The notes under the pieces were generated by a model. That model ran no database searches. It had not been told where the DNA came from and was given only the letters and a program-made list of their open reading frames with translations. From the NCBI GenBank assembly GCA_002479145.1, contig DLLX01000032.1:1-33282 (forward strand): a DNA stretch of 33,282 bases, written 5' to 3'. Origin of the DNA: Prevotella sp. UBA7551. GTDB taxonomy: Bacteria; Bacteroidota; Bacteroidia; Bacteroidales; Bacteroidaceae. Both the position numbers and the translations under genes were made by a program. Below are positions 30,324 through 33,282 of the stretch, piece after piece (position 1 is the first letter of the stretch; every line of letters begins with the position of its first letter).

Positions 30324-33059
30324 ATGAACATCATCCTGAACATTGCATATAGGACCCGCATGGGTGAGGAACTGGTGCTCCACACCCTGGCGCCCGACGG
30401 CACCGAGGAACACCACCGTATGACCACACTCGACGGTGAGCAGTGGCATGGCACCCTTGAGCCCAAACCCTCGGATACTACCATCAACTACTTTTATGCC
30501 CTGGAGCGCGCGGGTAGCGAGCTGCGGCGCGAGTGGACATTGCTTACCCATCGTCTGGACCTGTCGGCCAAGAAGGCCACTGAATACTTGGTCTACGACT
30601 ATTGGGTGGACATTCCGGAAGACGCGTACCTCTACACGTCGGCTTACACCGACTGCATCCATCCACACGGCGTAAGCGCCCACACGCCTGCCTCAGCCTA
30701 CGACAGCACCTTGCGTCTTGTGGTGCGAGCTCCCCAGTTGCTCGATCACCAACGACTGGCACTCGTGGGCGACGCTGACACGCTGGGCTGTTGGGATCCG
30801 GCGAAGGCGCTTCCCATGACCGAGCACAACCACAATGAGTGGGTGGCCGATGTGGATGCGGATGACTTGGGGGGCGGCCACCATGAGTTTAAGTTTGTGG
30901 CATTCGACGACCGTCAGCCTGCCATACCCATCTGGGAGACGGGGTGCAATCGCTCTGTCGACCTGGCGGAGCCGCGTCACGGCATTGTCCATGTATGCAA
31001 TTTCCCCATGGCCTTCTTCGCCATCTGCGACACCCGACTGGCGGGCACCCTCGTCCCTGTGTTCTCCCTGCGTTCCGCCGCCAGCTTCGGCGTAGGCGAT
31101 TTTGGCGACTTGAAGAAGATGATCGACTTTGTGGCAAGCACAGGACAGCGTGTGTTGCAGGTCCTGCCGGTCAATGATACCACGCTACACCACACCAAGG
31201 GCGACTCCTATCCTTACAGTTGCATATCGGTCTTCGCCCTCCATCCGCAGTATGTGGACCTCACACAACTGCCTTCCCTCAGGGATGCGCGGCAACGCGA
31301 ACGCTTTGAGATCCTTCGGAAGCGGCTCAATGCTCTGCCGCAGATAGACTATGAGGAGGTCATGCGGGCCAAGATGGCTTACTTGCGCCTGCTCTTTGAA
31401 CAAGAGGGACAACGCACGATGCGCGCTGCCGCCTTCAAGAGGTTCTTCGGCGAGGCTTCACCGTGGCTGGTGCCCTATGCGGCGTACGCCACGTTGCGCG
31501 ATCGCTACGGTACGCCCAACTTCAAGGAGTGGCCCGACCACAACCTTTGGGATGAGGCCTGGCGTGATGCCCTGACCCATCCACGTACCAAGGCTTACCG
31601 GGATGTGTCGTTCTGGTATTATGTTCAGTTTGTGCTCAGCGAGCAGTTGGCTGACGCTCATAGCCATGCGCGCCAGTGTCACGTCATCCTCAAGGGCGAC
31701 ATTCCCATCGGCGTGAACCGTGAGGGATGCGACGTGTGGATGGAGCCCAAATACTTCAATCTCAACGGGCAGGCGGGCGCACCGCCAGACGCTTTCTCCG
31801 TGAACGGTCAGAACTGGGGCTTTCCCACATACAATTGGGATGAGATGCTCAAGGATGGATGCTTGTGGTGGAAGCGACGTTTCCAGAATATGGCACGCTA
31901 TTTCGACGCTTATCGCATCGACCATGTGCTGGGCTTCTTCCGAATTTGGGAAATTCCAGTCTCGTCGGTGCATGGCTTGCTCGGACAGTTCCAGCCGTCT
32001 TTGGCCATGACGAGCGATGAGATTGAAAGCTATGGATTGCCCTTCCGCGAGCGCCTCTATTGCGAACCGCTCATCACCGACGAGCTGGTGACTCGCGTCT
32101 TTGGCGACCAGGGCGAGGCGGTGAAGGACCGCTATCTGATGCGCAAAGACAATGGACGCTGGGACTTGCGCCCGGAATTTGCCACCCAGCGGCAGGTGGA
32201 AGGACATTTCTGGCACTTGAAGGAAAGGCTGAAAGAGACGGTGGACGATGAGCAGGAACGCACTCGCCAGTATGCGTCGTTGGACCAGATACGCGATGGA
32301 CTCTATGCGCTGATAAGCAATGTGTTGTTTTTGCGTGACCACAAGAACATCCACCTCTATCATCCGCGCATCGCCGCACAGGCCGATTACGCCTATGAGA
32401 TGCTGTCGGACAGTGACAGGGCGGCCTTCAATCGCATACATGAGGACTATTTCTATCATCGTAACAACCAGTTCTGGTATCATGAGGCCATGCGTAAGTT
32501 GCCGCGGCTCGTGCAGGCCACGCGCATGTTGGTATGCGCCGAAGACCTCGGCATGGTGCCTGCCTGTGTGCCCTGGGTGATGAATGAGCTGAAGATATTG
32601 ACGCTTGAGATACAGTCGATGCCCAAGGAGGCTTTTGTGCGATTCAGTCATCCGGAGCGCAATCCCTATCGCTCCGTGTGCACCTTCTCCACACATGACA
32701 TGCCTACCTTGCGCCAGTGGTGGGACGAAGACCCGCAGCGGACGCAGGAATACTACAATGTCATGATGCACCATGAGGGCGCGGCGCCGCACCCGTTGTC
32801 GGGCGACTTGGCGCGCGAGGTGGTGGCCGGACAACTCGCGTCGCACTCGATGTTGTGTGTATTGAGCATCCAGGACTGGCTGGCCATCAGCGAGCGGTTG
32901 CGACTGGCTGACCCCAATGCGGAGCGCATCAACATCCCGGCAGATCCGCATCACTATTGGCGATACCGCATGCACCTCAATGTTGAGGACTTGGCAGCAG
33001 ACAGCCGGTTTGTGGCCGAGGTGAGGAATATGATAAAGCGAAGCGGGCGCGGTGGCTGA
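30324..33059 (+). CDS. malQ: 4-alpha-glucanotransferase (GH77) with two N-terminal CBM20-like domains
   Basis: A 911-residue enzyme that transfers glucan chains between maltodextrins in starch/glycogen breakdown. The first ~235 residues hold two starch-binding CBM20-like domains (YFYALERAGSELRREWT; then LRLVVRAP, LALVGDADTLGCWDPAKALP, HHEFKFVAFDD). The GH77 barrel follows from about 245 with FSLRSAASFGVGDFGDL, the nucleophile D533 in DAYRIDHVLGFFR, acid/base E740 in VCAEDLGMVP and D792 in STHDMPTLRQWWDED. This long form resembles plant DPE2 and other Bacteroidota MalQ proteins rather than the ~690-residue E. coli enzyme. The ATG at 30324 is preferred to a TTG three codons upstream. Terminated by the hairpin at 33125-33165. 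Confidence 0.95.
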   Translation: MNIILNIAYRTRMGEELVLHTLAPDGTEEHHRMTTLDGEQWHGTLEPKPSDTTINYFYALERAGSELRREWTLLTHRLDLSAKKATEYLVYDYWVDIPEDAYLYTSAYTDCIHPHGVSAHTPASAYDSTLRLVVRAPQLLDHQRLALVGDADTLGCWDPAKALPMTEHNHNEWVADVDADDLGGGHHEFKFVAFDDRQPAIPIWETGCNRSVDLAEPRHGIVHVCNFPMAFFAICDTRLAGTLVPVFSLRSAASFGVGDFGDLKKMIDFVASTGQRVLQVLPVNDTTLHHTKGDSYPYSCISVFALHPQYVDLTQLPSLRDARQRERFEILRKRLNALPQIDYEEVMRAKMAYLRLLFEQEGQRTMRAAAFKRFFGEASPWLVPYAAYATLRDRYGTPNFKEWPDHNLWDEAWRDALTHPRTKAYRDVSFWYYVQFVLSEQLADAHSHARQCHVILKGDIPIGVNREGCDVWMEPKYFNLNGQAGAPPDAFSVNGQNWGFPTYNWDEMLKDGCLWWKRRFQNMARYFDAYRIDHVLGFFRIWEIPVSSVHGLLGQFQPSLAMTSDEIESYGLPFRERLYCEPLITDELVTRVFGDQGEAVKDRYLMRKDNGRWDLRPEFATQRQVEGHFWHLKERLKETVDDEQERTRQYASLDQIRDGLYALISNVLFLRDHKNIHLYHPRIAAQADYAYEMLSDSDRAAFNRIHEDYFYHRNNQFWYHEAMRKLPRLVQATRMLVCAEDLGMVPACVPWVMNELKILTLEIQSMPKEAFVRFSHPERNPYRSVCTFSTHDMPTLRQWWDEDPQRTQEYYNVMMHHEGAAPHPLSGDLAREVVAGQLASHSMLCVLSIQDWLAISERLRLADPNAERINIPADPHHYWRYRMHLNVEDLAADSRFVAEVRNMIKRSGRGG

Positions 33060-33124
33060 AGACGCCGGGCTGCCATCTTGCGACGACAGCCTTGAGCTGC
33101 GATGGAAGGATGGAAAAAACAAAT

Positions 33125-33165
33125 AAGCGGGCATGAAAGTCAGCAGATGACTTTCATGCCCGCTT
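33125..33165. terminator. bidirectional terminator between malQ and the OmpA-type gene
   Basis: A perfect 17-bp stem (33125-33141 with 33149-33165; AAGCGGGCATGAAAGTC) and a 7-nt loop. Plus-strand tail GCTTTTG, minus-strand tail TTATTTG, serving both converging genes. Confidence 0.88.
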
Positions 33166-33191
33166 GCTTTTGCGGATGGGCGCTTGTCCGA

Positions 33192-33282
33192 TTATTGCTC
33201 CTCGGGAGCCTTGTCGATCAAGTCCATGAACTGGTCGAGCTTCGGGGTGATGATGATCTGTGTGCGGCGGTTGCGCTGCTTG
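33192..33282 (-). CDS. OmpA-family protein, C-terminal fragment
   Basis: The last 29 codons of a minus-strand gene that enters from the right edge: KQRNRRTQIIITPKLDQFMD, then LIDKAPEEQ and stop. NRRTxxxITP is the usual end of the OmpA/MotB peptidoglycan-binding domain, where the Arg residues contact the cell wall; many Bacteroidota OmpA proteins continue with a short KLDQF-type tail as here. The N-terminal part is outside the window. Confidence 0.75.
   Translation of the reverse strand, partial: KQRNRRTQIIITPKLDQFMDLIDKAPEEQ

Noticed and set aside
31458..33134. 558-codon open frame on the minus strand
   Set aside because: Antisense to malQ, whose GH77 motifs are unambiguous; the frame also runs through the malQ terminator region.

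Overview
The window looks like a chromosomal segment of a Bacteroidota bacterium, most likely a Prevotellaceae member (Prevotella sensu lato). The evidence is the gene content: a DUF4294 protein, an Omp28-like protein, an S46 dipeptidyl peptidase, secreted proteins ending in tails of the type IX secretion kind, a membrane-spanning TPR/AraC regulator, and a dut-TPR-DUF4292-EnvC run. Promoters also fit: several carry the Bacteroidota TAnnTTTG -7 box, four of them with a TTTG or TTG about 19-21 nt upstream. Most starts lack a Shine-Dalgarno sequence. The genus call is inference; no rRNA or tRNA is present.

Layout. Bases 1-5062 are on the minus strand: an Lrp/AsnC regulator, a fused C26 glutamine-amidotransferase/M19 dipeptidase, a membrane-anchored glutaminyl cyclase and the start of a small outer-membrane-type protein, with DUF4294 further upstream. 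Bases 5320-25676 are on the plus strand: cysS; a TPR-TM-AraC regulator followed by two large secreted proteins; an S46 peptidase; dut-TPR-DUF4292-EnvC; then, after a 738-bp gene-free stretch rich in palindromes, an acyl-CoA synthetase, prfB and a 47-residue membrane protein. A CYTH protein (+) overlaps a VanZ-like protein (-) tail to tail. rpmH (-) and efp (+) diverge from a shared intergenic region with two well-formed promoters. A tightly overlapped GT2-radC-PAP2 run and a large malQ follow. The last 91 bases are the C-terminus of an OmpA-type protein on the minus strand.

How the genes may work together. Peptide handling recurs: the S46 enzyme removes dipeptides in the periplasm, the M19 half of the fusion can split dipeptides, and the C26 half resembles gamma-glutamyl hydrolases. 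The glutaminyl cyclase would cap exported proteins that begin with Gln after signal-peptide removal, and six secreted proteins in this same window have Gln at that place. Cell-envelope work is the second theme: EnvC-like activator, DUF4292 lipoprotein, PAP2 phosphatase, GT2.

No CRISPR array, phage, transposase or canonical defence system was seen. The least explained material is intergenic: a modular array of nested inverted repeats near 22.0-22.1 kb, AT-rich palindromes shared by two distant gaps (4.25 kb and 14.2 kb), and a 23-nt repeat that follows two different terminators. The most interesting protein-level candidate is the regulator/adhesin/Omp28 cassette at 7.0-14.0 kb.
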